Assembly: GCA_012845835.1 (NCBI GenBank)
Contig: JABAKD010000023.1
Location: forward strand, 13,312,362-13,376,361
Origin: Undaria pinnatifida
Taxonomy: Eukaryota; Sar; Phaeophyceae; Laminariales; Alariaceae
DNA: 64,000 nt
Direction: 5' to 3'
Positions 24,160 through 34,262 of the stretch are shown here, one piece after another. Under the pieces are notes generated by a model that had not been told where the DNA came from, ran no database searches, and worked only from the letters and a program-made list of their open reading frames with translations. Numbering within the stretch: the stretch's first letter is position 1; each line of letters starts with the position of its first letter. The position numbers and the translations under genes were made by a program.

Positions 24160-24870
24160 AGTTTACCCTTGTCTGCATCCATGCGCACAATCCGCGTTAA
24201 AATATTTCGGGCCTAAATCGATCCTGGAGAGAGGCTACGCGAATGATACGCATTCGCTTGCGTTACTAAAACCAACGTTCGTTTAGGCTTTGGAACATCG
24301 GCAGTGTTTTGTTTTCATACTATTATGTATCCATAACCCGCACATTTAATAGACTGTGCTATGCATACAAATCCGAACCTTAGTTTGGCGTGTCGGCGTA
24401 TCTTCCTTAGTGGCACGTCGTTGGGCGCAAACCGTGGGGGGTGGTATTCGATGTGCTGTCGGTTCTGCAACATTCTATCGTTCCTCACGATAACGGCTGG
24501 ACCATAGTGTAAGGAGGCCGTCGCGATTTAGTTGCTGTTGTTTAAATGGCAGTCCAAGACTTGGATAGAAGGGAACACAAAGTCATACGCTTGTAGTCGC
24601 CGCCGTCATATGACATGGCCCTTGTGCAGCAACGGCGTTCTTCGTCGTACAAAGAATCTCATTCTAGTACTTGGAAGTATACAACACACGAATAAAGGTA
24701 TGAGGTTTGCGATTCGTTGGACCAACTTCTTCTGGCTGCTGCTTCCTTCTTCTGATTATCGCGGTGTGCTGCTGTTTCATAATGTTTGTTTGTTGTTGAT
24801 GCCCCAACACATGTCATGGGACATCACACTACCACACTCGGAATATACAGCAGGTTCAAGGGCTCTTGGA
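24160..24870. other. Intergenic, nothing recognised
   Basis: A 119-codon ORF at 24532-24891 (+) has no recognisable domain. Confidence 0.35.
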
Positions 24871-24875
24871 GACCC

Positions 24876-24921
24876 ATGTATATATATATAAATATATATA
24901 TATAAATATATGTATATATAA

Positions 24922-24957
<36 letters not shown>

Positions 24958-24958
24958 T
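24876..24958. repeat. Long (TA)n/ATATAA tract
   Basis: About 80 bases of alternating A and T, with a few TATAAATA variants. Confidence 0.9.
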
Positions 24959-25439
24959 TTCTCGGTTGGTCTGCCGCCGCACCACGCATGGCCGCTCAGG
25001 ATTCGCACTTGCGACATTCACGTGAAGTCTGTGTTCGCGTGTTTAACCCTTTCCGTGAAGTATCTGCTGGTTGTCCGTTTTCTACCTTGTATAGCGGTGT
25101 GCGCTTTCCCTGTTTTTGCGAGGGTGTATGCGGTTGTCTTATAAAAACGCCTAATTATAGCAGGTAAAACCATGTGAAATATTGCGTCTTTTCATCAATA
25201 CCCTTTGAACGATAACGGGTGGCAGAACCTACTCGACAACGGCATTGCCTAAGAAACAGTGCTATTTTTTTCCATCTTCCTAGACGTGACCGCTCTTTTT
25301 CGTCGTCACCTTCCGTCCATGTTCGCCATTTCGTAGTTGTTGCCTGTATTGTCTCAGCTCAGCTCAGCCCGGCATCTCAGGCCGACTCGGTATCAGAACC
25401 GCAAGACTCCGGTTACTTGCGATGTCTCGCGTTCATGCG

Positions 25440-25575
25440 ATGTCCCGCGCCATGCGTCGCCTTGCGCTGCCGTGCTGTCCGGTGCTGCGCAGTGCTGTGC
25501 GGTGCTGTGCGTTGCTGTGCGGTTCTGTCTGATTCTGTGAGGTGCTACATCGCGCTATGTTGTGGTATGCTGTGT
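25440..25575 (+). repeat. GTGCTGTGCG low-complexity repeat
   Basis: Degenerate tandem GCTGTGCG/GGTGCTGCG units generate Cys/Ala/Val-rich ORFs such as the 249-codon ORF at 25219-25968. A similar patch lies at 37085-37165. Not a gene. Confidence 0.75.
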
Positions 25576-26039
25576 GTTGTTTTCCGTACCTACACGGCTG
25601 AGTTCTATGTGACTATCGTAGCAGGTCCAATCAGAGCTCACCTTGCCTTAGCTCAGTTCAGCAACGTAGCGCGATTCGGTGACATTCGATCATGTGCCTC
25701 GTGGCTGGTGGTGAGGTGCGGTTCTCGACCGTGCTCTGTTGCACCGTGCTGTTGGCTGTCCTGTACTATGTCAACTTCGTATTTACCAGGTATCATGCAA
25801 ACCAAGTATTACACCAAATACGGATACACCAGATATGTACCTCTACACGGTTTTACCGTTGAAGTCGCACACCCTGCTCAGGTCAGGTCATCTATCGAAG
25901 CACCACAGGTCATCGACAGCTCATCGACATGCGGTGAAGTGTCGTGGGGTACAACACCCTGGCCATGACCTGCTATGTCCTGAGGTGCGGTGCAGTGCAG
26001 TAATGTAAACCGTTCCGTACGTGTAGAGTACTAGGTATC

Positions 26040-26720
26040 ACGCTACGTACCATGCCCTCCAGGTGCCGGTATTGACGATTTTAGTTGTGACACTCACCCC
26101 TGACCGTTGCATTACCCACGGATTGCCGTATCATTTTCTTGGTAAATATTGATATCTAGACGAATAGGAAACCGAGGATAAAAGCGGGCGTTGGAACAAA
26201 ATGTCCGTCTTTTTTTGTTTGTCCGTTGTCAGTCAGCGTCGCCCAGACTGGTCGATGTTTACATGCAGTGTTCGCTTTTCCGACGTCGTCCTGTCTTGAC
26301 GCTATGACCTATGATACATTTACTCCCTTCGCTAAGGTCTATTTTTCGGGCTCTCTATCGCATGCTGTCGATTAGTTGCTCTTCCGTGCTGGCGTAAGAC
26401 GAGACCTGTGCATTTTATGTTTCCCCGACCTTTCCTTCCGTGTCAGGAGAATTTCGGCCTTAAGGCGCCGCTATCCCGGCTTGGTCAACATGCCGTGATC
26501 TTGTGAGTTTTATAGATCAGCGTGCCTTACATCCTATCGGTGTTAAAAACCAGTAACCTTTTGAATACCAAATAGGTCCTCTACTTTCTAAGTTTGCATG
26601 CGTAGACCACAGCACCGGTGCCGAAACTCAACAGAAACACACTGGATAGATGTGTGAGTAATTGAGAAGCATACAACCTATACCAAGCAGTACCCTACGC
26701 CTTTAATTTTCCATACCTCG
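26040..26720. other. Intergenic, nothing recognised
   Basis: No ORF of note and no repeat seen. Confidence 0.4.
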
Positions 26721-26908
26721 TTTTTGCACATCAAGCATTACGACCGCTGTCACTGCGCGTTGACCTGTACTTGCCCGGCCGAACAAACCTGTGCCCTTTA
26801 TCTGTCAACAATAACAATGTATAGGGTTGAGTTGACTGAACCCGCAGTGAGCCAGTACGTCGATTATCACTGCTGTTGTGACAGCGGGGCCGTGAAATTG
26901 TTGGCCGC

Positions 26909-27867
26909 ATGGGTAAGAAGCAAGCTACCCTCGAACAGATGTATGCATCTTTCATACGGAGAAATGTTCAATTGAACCGCTTTCGAGGCCCGGTTACTTC
27001 GAAAATTGATGAGGTTTTCTTATATAATCTCAACGTTCTGCAAATGTCCTGCAGCAGTAACGGCATTATTGTGGGGTGGGTCTTTAGTCTCCTACCGTGG
27101 CTCTTTGAGCACACCCTCTACCGAGGGTCCAGCGCTGTCTGGTGTTACCGATTTTGGACTGCTCAAATTTATTTTGTTTCTCTGTTTTTGAATCACCAAA
27201 ACTTACAGCCTGCAATGGTGTTTCTGTGGCGTTCAGAACATCTGTCATTGTCATAATCTAGATCATCTATCAATGCGTGCGCGTTCCGTAAATACGTATA
27301 AGCGCCAATATTTCTTTGACGATGCCTCTGTCCTGTTTGACTTCGACTATGGGATAATACGCAATGCACTGTCGTTTATCGCTATATATGTGGAACATGT
27401 TTTACGGAGGCTTCCGCGTCGCGGCAGTATGTATGTCTGTGCGGTAGCCTTAGGCAATGGATATATTTTTATCAATCATGTTTTACGTTTGGTGCCAACC
27501 GGTTGTCGGCAAAGCCTGAAAGACGGTATCACAGGTTCGTCACAGCACGGTTCTTTTTATATTGGCGCTGATCACTGGGTCACATAGTTGTGGTTTATAT
27601 GAGATAGTTGCAATCCCGCCTCCATATGAATTGATGGTTGGCGGTAATAGCATCACCATGAATACACGAGGATCGGCCTCGTCCGAACCCGCTGACGTTT
27701 TGCAGACAGTTCATTTATTTATGGGAGATTGTTCGATTTTGGTTGGACATGTCTCCGAAGCCTATGGTATCCGTCTCGGGTGTGTGACGAAAGTCCATAT
27801 GTTAATTTATTTATATCGCATCTCTTTCGGCACTTTTGAAAAATCTGTAGCTTCGTTTATCGTTTGA
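26909..27867 (+). other. Cluster of T-rich plus-strand ORFs, unassigned
   Basis: Three consecutive plus-strand ORFs (26909-27256, 27273-27587, 27562-27867) have protein-like composition but different frames, and none has a recognised domain. A further open stretch lies at about 28220-28370. They could be pieces of one decayed gene or element, or a by-product of T-rich sequence. I cannot tell which. Confidence 0.2.
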
Positions 27868-28635
27868 AATCGAAGAGACGACTTTGCGTGGCCCACAATC
27901 ACCCGACCGCTGCAGCGAAGTAACAGGCCCTGCTCAGCACGTACACTTCTTATAATCAGAAAAACGGATACCACATATGCCAAGCCTCCGTGAAAATCGT
28001 CTATGCTATATTCCAAATCGTGCCTATAAAATGGGCAGCAGTTGTGATCGGACAGGCAATGGACACTTTCACATGTTATTTTGCGTTTTCTCAAGGTGAT
28101 ATTTGCCTAAAACGACCATCATTATTTGGGTATGTCAATCTATCGGAAAGGAGATGATTTTTCAGGTTTGCCTGTTTGTAGGTTTCATGCTGGCTTTACT
28201 GGGAGACAACTGTCGACGTTCGACGTGGTCGGGAAAATCTCAGCGAGGGTAAACATAGCCATCAGGTTTACGTTACGCAGCGCAACATATACGTGGTAAC
28301 ACCTGCTGGGCGTTTTTACCTATGTACCAGGCAAACCATCGATCTCGTCCATGTTGTTGAATACTCTTAGTATGTAAATCCGAGCGTAACTGGTGTTGAG
28401 AACGACCGCTAAAGCCCTGTATGTGATATTTCCTTTCCATTTGATGCTCCCCATGTTTTGGCTATGACACTTGTGCCCGTCAGCTGGGTGTCTTTAGCAC
28501 GACCACTTTGTAGAATAGAAAAATAGTAAGCCCAACAAACATCAGCAAGGCGAGGGCGTGCTTCGAGGATGCTAGGGCTCTGCTACGGCCGAGGTGTACC
28601 AGTCGGGCATTATTTATTCGATCTAACATATAAAA

Positions 28636-28755
28636 TACCTATATCCTTAATGAGGACACACAACCCTGTAATACGCGCGATCGGAGTATCACACACAGCT
28701 TGCAAAGATGAGTTTCGACAAAATATTCGATCTCACAGCTGGAGTATAATTTAAT
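28636..28755 (+). repeat. Dispersed repeat R1, copy 3 (upstream of the EsV-1-7 gene)
   Basis: Carries the R1 end from TATATCCTTAATGAGGACAC to the leader ATG at 28708. The leader reads MSFDKIFDLTAGV and then stops, a 13-codon ORF. It ends about 170 bases before the start codon of the EsV-1-7 gene in the same orientation, so it lies in the putative promoter or 5' leader. Confidence 0.85.
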
Positions 28756-28926
28756 TTTGACGATAAAAGACGAACATGCGGTCTGACCAGGTAATCTTAT
28801 TTCGTTCTAAAACACGTTCCCACCTCTTTCCAGGTGTGGACACACCGCCGGCGGGAGGTTTTCAAGGTGTGATTTGCATGACAGCTGGCCTGCCCGAAGA
28901 TTTCGACGTTCCACGTCATACCGAGC

Positions 28927-29799
28927 ATGTCGCGGTGCATTTCCCCGGAGTGCCGAACATGGGCCAGCTTTAATGTCGACGGCGCAAAGGCGGCGGTGTA
29001 TTGCAAGCAACATGCCAAATATGGCATGGTGAACGTACGCTGTCAACGTTGCTCATACTCGTCCTGCACCACGCAGCCGAGCTTTAACGTGGAGGGGACA
29101 AAGGCGGCAGTGTATTGCAAGCAACATGCTAAAGGCGGAATGGTAAACGTACACTACAAGTGTTGCTCATACGACTCATGCACCACGCGATCGAGATACA
29201 ACTTTGAGGGTAACAGTACAGCAAAGTACTGCAAGCAACACGCCGAGGACGGAATGGTAGACATATGCAGGAAGCGTTGCATATTTGGCGGCTGCCAAAA
29301 AAGTCCAAGTTTTAATATCAAGGGGGGGCGCTCAAGGTTGTATTGCAAGAGACATGCTGAGGACGGTATGGTCAATTTGCGTATGGATCATCGTTGGAAC
29401 AAGTCTATCCCAAAACCGCCGCCGAAGCTGGTGTTGTCGAACGTTGTCGATTCATCATCCATCGGACAATACCGTGACATCTCGGACGGAGGTCCCATTT
29501 CCGGGCAAACGCGACCGCGGTTGGCACTGAATTCAAAAAAGGTTATATGCCGTACTGATGAGGGGCCCCTGGTGCATGGGAAGGTCGTTCAATGTGTGGG
29601 GACAAGCCCGAGCCAAAGTGGTGTTTTGGCCAGCCTGTCCGGTACCGTAGGCAGACATGGCTACGACACTATGATTGAAACCGTCGTGGCGGGGGGTGGA
29701 CAGAAAAAAACGGTCATTTGCCGCCCTGTTGCGGGGGATGAACCGTCGTTGGCAACAAAACCGATTAAGGTCGAGCTTGAGATGAACATCAAGTTGTAA
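28927..29799 (+). CDS. EsV-1-7 repeat protein (IMMEDIATE UPRIGHT family)
   Basis: The 290-residue product has four tandem EsV-1-7 units, each exactly C-X4-C-X16-C-X2-H-X12. The metal-ligand positions are C4/C9/C26/H29, C42/C47/C64/H67, C80/C85/C102/H105 and C118/C123/C140/H143. Each unit has the YCK(Q/R)HA-x-x-GMV core. The spacing suggests a small Cys3His metal-binding fold. The family is named after ORF 7 of a brown-algal virus, EsV-1, and includes the Ectocarpus developmental regulator IMM. The remaining roughly 135 residues are polar, low in complexity and unlike anything I know. The ATG at 28927 puts the first Cys at position 4; no intron is needed. The molecular activity is unknown. A phaeovirus relative is an alternative origin, but no other viral gene lies nearby. 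Confidence 0.9.
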   Translation: MSRCISPECRTWASFNVDGAKAAVYCKQHAKYGMVNVRCQRCSYSSCTTQPSFNVEGTKAAVYCKQHAKGGMVNVHYKCCSYDSCTTRSRYNFEGNSTAKYCKQHAEDGMVDICRKRCIFGGCQKSPSFNIKGGRSRLYCKRHAEDGMVNLRMDHRWNKSIPKPPPKLVLSNVVDSSSIGQYRDISDGGPISGQTRPRLALNSKKVICRTDEGPLVHGKVVQCVGTSPSQSGVLASLSGTVGRHGYDTMIETVVAGGGQKKTVICRPVAGDEPSLATKPIKVELEMNIKL

Positions 29800-30245
29800 A
29801 AGGCGGTGTCCGATGAATCGTTTTGTAATACTAGCGTGTGCTACGATCACGTTTTCACGACTTTGCCTGATACCTGGTTCTGCATGTCGGTGCTCTTTGG
29901 CTCGAGCAAGGAGATCACGTAGTAGGCCAACTATATCGTTTTTTTTTGTAACTTAATCGCGTTCTATGTTTTTTTTTGCTCTTCAGTCTTCGTCGGGTGC
30001 CGTCAAGTGCACTTGAAGATGGAATGATCTCAATGTCTTGAAAAGGCTCGAAGATAATGATCTACGTAGTATGTTTCACGGGTTCCAATCGACGCTGTTT
30101 TGGGTTTTCTTTCGTATCCGATGTACCCCGCCCGTCTACCGCCAGCCTCGATGAACGGCACAGATAACAGCGGCATTGCAATTTGGGGTTGTAATTACGA
30201 CCAAATCTACGTTACCATAAGGGTTAGCATTGTCGACTTTTGCTG
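29800..30245. other. Intergenic, nothing recognised
   Basis: Contains two T homopolymers (about 29939-29948 and 29970-29978). It is presumably the 3' flank of the EsV-1-7 gene. No clear polyadenylation signal could be assigned. Confidence 0.4.
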
Positions 30246-31421
30246 TTATTAGAGTGTTTGCGAAAATACGTTTCTAAAAATTCACTTGCCTTCCGCTAAA
30301 AAAAGTGAATTGCCTTCCCACCGAGTTTTTGGTGTGTTTGAGCTAGCGGTAAACAAAATCCTGCAGGTGACGCCTCCGAAATTTAGTAGGGAAACGGGGA
30401 TGTGCGCGATTGTAATATGTACGTACGAGTACAGCAGCAGCAGTACGAGTACTCGTAGTATTATACGATATACGAGTACTCGTTGTACGTACTCCAGTCT
30501 CGAGCCTCTCGTTTCAGGTGCAGCAGTACCTGGAACACGGTACATGCAAGCACCCAACAGACTACAAATCAGAGGTATGGCGGTCTGTCTCGCGCGTAAA
30601 AACTCCTTGTGAGCAGGGACTACCTCATTACACGTGCTACAAGCAGAGCAACGCCTTCCTCATGCGACGGAAGGGAAGACGAAGCGCAGTTTCCCCATGG
30701 AACGTGGACCTGTTATTGCGAAGCACCACCCTGCGAAGAATCCGCAGTGAACGCAGCGGTTTAGGGCAGAGGAGTTTCCGCTCCTCTGCCCTAAACCGAA
30801 AGTCATGCCACGCTTCAGTCGCCGTGATGTTGGAGAAGCGCGGTGGCTGCTGTCGCACAGATGGACCGATACGAGTCCTATCTCGCCAGATGCGGCACAC
30901 GATAGCCGCAATCAAGGCGCGTGGTGTCGCTCTCTGCGTTGAGGCTCCTTTCCGCGTGCGTGCGTTCGACTCCGCCAGCTGCGAGAAGTTCACCACAGCT
31001 TGCAGCAAGCGCTGAACCCTTGGTCACGGACGCAGAGGGCAGCAACAGACGGTTCATCACCGGCCTGCTGCACATCTCTGATGTTACGCCTGCGGGTCGT
31101 GCTCAGGGTCCTACCCTCTCAATCCTCCGTGCGTTCGTATTAGTAGCTTGTGTTGTGTCGTGACAACAGCGTGGTGCTTCAAACTGGTCCTGCTTAGGGC
31201 GCTATAGACCCTTGCAGAGGCGTTCTGCCTCGGACAAATGCTCGGTGTGTTGTAGGCCAATGAAACAGAGAGACAAAATTTACCGTAACTTTTGATCAAA
31301 ACCTACCTTCGACAAAGTACATATTTGCCTTTTTTTCAAAAATTTACCGCAAATATTGCCTTCGGGACCATTTTTGAAGAAGTAAATTTCTAAAAACGTA
31401 CTTTCGCAAACACTCTATTAT
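30246..31421. mobile_element. DNA transposon, non-autonomous, with 37-bp terminal inverted repeats
   Basis: The left end from 30250 reads TAGAGTGTTTGCGAAA and continues through TACGTTT to ACTT at 30286. The complement of the right end (31381-31417) matches over 37 bases with four differences, all transitions. The element (30250-31417, 1168 bp) is flanked by TTAT on both sides (30246-30249 and 31418-31421); a TA target with longer flanking identity is equally possible. The interior holds a TACGAGTACTCG palindrome patch (30422-30492), a perfect 18-bp hairpin and a 165-codon ORF (30518-31015, +) with no transposase motif that I can see. The superfamily is not assigned. Confidence 0.75.
30757..30798. 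repeat. Perfect 18-bp hairpin
   Basis: The left arm CGGTTTAGGGCAGAGGAG (30757-30774) and its exact complement (30781-30798) are separated by six bases (TTTCCG). It lies inside the transposon interior. A stem this long and perfect is unlikely to persist by chance. Confidence 0.9.
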
Positions 31422-31445
31422 GTTTTTTTTTGCATTTGTGTTGCA

Positions 31446-31670
31446 GTGGCTATGGTTCACTCGAGCGAGTGACCCCCCCCCCCCCCTTTTCCGTGCGGTC
31501 ATAGGCTTTCGTGCTTCTTTAATGCTCCGAGATGAATCGTTAATAGGATGGTTAGCTACGTTGCACCAAAATAACCACCTAACGTGTTCTGGTCACTGAG
31601 ATACAGAGTCACTCGTGCTACTGACTCACATCAGGTAGTGAAAATCGGGGAGAGGGTGCCCTTGCGTCGC
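31446..31670. mobile_element. MITE family relative, copy 2 (decayed)
   Basis: The left part has TTCACTCGAGCGAGTGACCCCC; the right part has CAGAGTCACTCGTGCTACTGACTC and GTGAAAATCGGGG. These match the inner palindromes and the right end of the MITE at 3839-4095 in the same order and spacing. The outer GGCTACGG repeats are degraded, and GGCTATGG remains on the left. Confidence 0.6.
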
Positions 31671-31914
31671 AGTGCGGTTTATCATACTATGTTAGAACAC
31701 TCAACGCAATCAAATGGGAGGAGCTGGAAGTATCGCCACCTTGCTGCAATGCTGTAGTGTCGTTTGTTTTGGCAAAGCCCCGAGCATTGCGGCTGCTATT
31801 TGTTTTGAAACCGACATACATTTCATTTACTCCAAGATGAAGAGGACGTTTTGTTTCGGTCATCTAATGTCCAAGCTGTTCTTGTGCTACGTTTTACATG
31901 GACGCTAGCTTAAT

Positions 31915-32604
31915 TTGGGACATAACTTTGCTCTTGTCTCTCAGCCTTTTTTAGGTCTTGTCAGGCACACAAAAAACAAAAACCTACCTACTAAAGCTCC
32001 TTTTTCGCTCTTCCAAGGAAAGGGGGGGGGGGGGGGGGGACGAAGACCCCATCCGCCCCCATTACGCCACAAAATTTCCTATGCAAACCGCATTTTAAAT
32101 CCTCTATATAATGAAGGGGCAGTGGGGGTACTAGCAGACACGCAGCCCCCTGGTCGCGCAGCGGCAGCCCGCCTACCAGCTTCGCACAGCACAGAGCCAC
32201 GGAAAATACGGGCGAGGGCAAGAGAGACAGTGGTCACAATGAGAACAGCCTCCACGGTGAAGGGACCCCTGCTACAACCCTCAATCGACAAGACAGCTTG
32301 GCTACAAAGCGTCTGCGGAAAGCCAGCCGATAGCGAGGGCTTCATCTGCTGCTGCGGGGCCAACTTCGGTGACGGTTCAGGGATGGACGAGGGCCAGCCC
32401 ATTGAGCATGAGTGTTTGCCATCGCACAAAGAGTGGGTGGTGAGGCATGAGGGCTGTATTGTGATATTGGAGCGTATCGTGTACCTCGCAGCAGCAGCAG
32501 CAGTAGCGACAAGCACTGCAAAGACAAAACTCTGGTTTCTCATATGTAAATGTGCTCACCGTCGAGCAGCGTGTGTCGTGCTGCCTCCCCCCCAAAAAGA
32601 ATAA
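31915..32604 (+). CDS. Hypothetical ORF, 229 codons, doubtful
   Basis: The N-terminal third crosses a poly-G tract (32023-32040) and is probably not coding. The middle (codons from about 109) has natural-looking composition and several Cys residues (CGK, CCCG, HEC, HEGC), which could bind metal, but the spacing matches no family I know. The opposite strand is open over 32079-32543. It could be an exon of an unrecognised gene whose borders I cannot place. Confidence 0.2.
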   Translation: MGHNFALVSQPFLGLVRHTKNKNLPTKAPFSLFQGKGGGGGGRRPHPPPLRHKISYANRILNPLYNEGAVGVLADTQPPGRAAAARLPASHSTEPRKIRARARETVVTMRTASTVKGPLLQPSIDKTAWLQSVCGKPADSEGFICCCGANFGDGSGMDEGQPIEHECLPSHKEWVVRHEGCIVILERIVYLAAAAAVATSTAKTKLWFLICKCAHRRAACVVLPPPQKE

Positions 32605-33251
32605 CATCAACAGTAGCAGATACCCAGCCTTGGCAGCACCAGCACCAGCACGAGCAACAGGAGCAGAGCAGCAATATCAGAAGCTGTAGCCGCATGATCA
32701 AAATCGATAAAAAAAGAAGCGCAGGAAATGCGGACGGAGGAAGTTACCCCGCGTCCCTGTTGGTCCCTGCACGCCTTTCGCATGCGAGAAGAGCACTTTG
32801 GCCTATCGGAAAAATCGCCGCAAAGACCAGCAGCGGCAACTGGGTGTGCAAGAAGCGCAACCGCGATTTCGGACGCAATTTAGAGCAACTGAGCCGGACA
32901 TACGTGGAGACTCACGGGCAGTCGGTTCAACACACGTGGGGACTTGTGAGGACCGCAGTAGTTGCATTCGCTAGCACAAGCGTTTTTTCGATAAAAAAAT
33001 ACAAAACGTCAGCTGTGAGTACGACCGAGAGCTTGTTGGGAACTCAACTTTGCAAGCTGCGTGGTACATCAGATATATGCTTTATTTTTGATATGCTTTT
33101 TGTGAATTTATACCTGATTGTTAATACTCTGCTTCAAATTTTCCACGGGAGGTCGTTCGCGCGTGTTCAGCAGTTTGAGAACTGCCACGCTGGACGTATT
33201 TTAGTCGCGCAGTGTATGAGGCTGCAGGCCTTGTCGATTTGTGTACTGTAA
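32550..33251 (+). CDS. Hypothetical ORF, 233 codons, doubtful
   Basis: Overlaps the previous ORF in another frame, so both cannot be fully coding. The N-terminal part is Gln/His-rich (HQHQHEQQEQ). The C-terminal half is basic and then hydrophobic. No domain is recognised. Confidence 0.15.
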   Translation: MCSPSSSVCRAASPPKRITSTVADTQPWQHQHQHEQQEQSSNIRSCSRMIKIDKKRSAGNADGGSYPASLLVPARLSHARRALWPIGKIAAKTSSGNWVCKKRNRDFGRNLEQLSRTYVETHGQSVQHTWGLVRTAVVAFASTSVFSIKKYKTSAVSTTESLLGTQLCKLRGTSDICFIFDMLFVNLYLIVNTLLQIFHGRSFARVQQFENCHAGRILVAQCMRLQALSICVL

Positions 33252-33266
33252 ACCGGTTTACCGGGC

Positions 33267-33323
33267 GGTCCCGGTTTAGCGGTTATTTCGCCCTTTAGCA
33301 CTAGGGACCGCTAAACCGGGACC
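33267..33323. repeat. Perfect 17-bp inverted repeat
   Basis: GGTCCCGGTTTAGCGGT (33267-33283) is followed after 23 bases by its exact complement (33307-33323). It lies between two ORFs. It could be a hairpin at the edge of a mobile element. It does not look like a typical Helitron end, because no CTRR follows at the expected distance. Confidence 0.85.
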
Positions 33324-33404
33324 CCTACTGTATGTGAAAGCAACAGCAAATTCGTTTTTTCTTTCCACGGCGGATCAATTGCTATTGCTCAAATCGCAAG
33401 TTGT

Positions 33405-34262
33405 ATGTCGACCAACGTGTGTCGACAGGGGTGCTGGTGCCGCGGCGGCGGTGGGGAGCGGGCGCACATTGCTGGATGTTTTCAAACCGAAGAGCGCCAC
33501 GGACTGCGCGAAGAAGTCGCCGGTGTTGATGGACAGTGTAGTAGTAGCGGCGGGGGCGCAAACGGTGACGCTGACGTGGTGGCGACGGGAGTTGTGAGCA
33601 GGGGTGAGGGTGGTGCAGGCGCGGGCAGTGACGTCGCCGTGGTTGTGACAGGAGTTGTTAGCAAGGGTTGGGGTGGTGCAGGCGCGGGCAGTTTCACTGA
33701 CGTGGTTGCGACGGGAGTTGTGAACGGGCTTGAGGATTATAAGGGCGCGGGCATTGATATGGATGGTGTTTTCTCCGACGCTGCAGACGGGAGTGGTCTC
33801 GCCGATAGGACGCTTGTCCACGCTCTCATCTACTGCGTGGGATTACGTCCGGCTGTCCGGGAGCCTGTTCCCCAACACTACTCATCACTTCTCGATGGTA
33901 TTGGCAACCACGGGGTTTCGTGGGAGGCTCGGATAAACCTGAATCGCGTGTATCTCCACGCGGCGCCAACTGCCTCCCGCGGTATCTTGAGCCCAGGCTG
34001 TCCGGGAACGGTGGAACAACCAGGGGGCACGTGCGCGCCGTGTTTGGACACCAAACAGTTCACCTGTCCTCTTGCGCCCATTTTTTCCTCGAGAAGAAGT
34101 GTCGTTGGTTTAGGCCTGAAGGCGTCGTCCACTTTTACGTCTTCTACACCATGCAGCAACGTGCCGTTGAAGTGTAAATTTTGCACGTCTGAAGTGTGGG
34201 TGTGGAAGAACTCTATGTTGTACCACGTAGAGCAGAGGAGCATACCTCTGCGTTGGCTCTGA
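33405..34262 (+). CDS. Hypothetical ORF with in-frame Val/Gly repeat, 285 codons
   Basis: Residues about 57-120 contain three imperfect repeats of the form DV(V/A)...TGVV(S/N) followed by a GAGAGS-like segment. The repeat lengths (about 19-24 residues) differ by multiples of three bases, so the frame is kept. The part after the repeats is Ser/Cys-containing and unknown. The minus strand is also open here (33375-33821), with a Thr/Pro-rich reading, so strand and coding status are uncertain. Confidence 0.3.
   Translation: MSTNVCRQGCWCRGGGGERAHIAGCFQTEERHGLREEVAGVDGQCSSSGGGANGDADVVATGVVSRGEGGAGAGSDVAVVVTGVVSKGWGGAGAGSFTDVVATGVVNGLEDYKGAGIDMDGVFSDAADGSGLADRTLVHALIYCVGLRPAVREPVPQHYSSLLDGIGNHGVSWEARINLNRVYLHAAPTASRGILSPGCPGTVEQPGGTCAPCLDTKQFTCPLAPIFSSRRSVVGLGLKASSTFTSSTPCSNVPLKCKFCTSEVWVWKNSMLYHVEQRSIPLRWL

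Noticed and set aside
25219-25968. 249-codon plus-strand ORF
   Set aside because: Its core is a degenerate GTGCTGTGCG repeat giving Cys/Ala/Val-rich sequence. No domain is present, and the same low complexity appears at 37085-37165.
28927-29799. Integrated phaeovirus segment
   Set aside because: The EsV-1-7 repeat has a viral relative, but no other viral core gene is visible in the window, and the family is a normal brown algal gene family.
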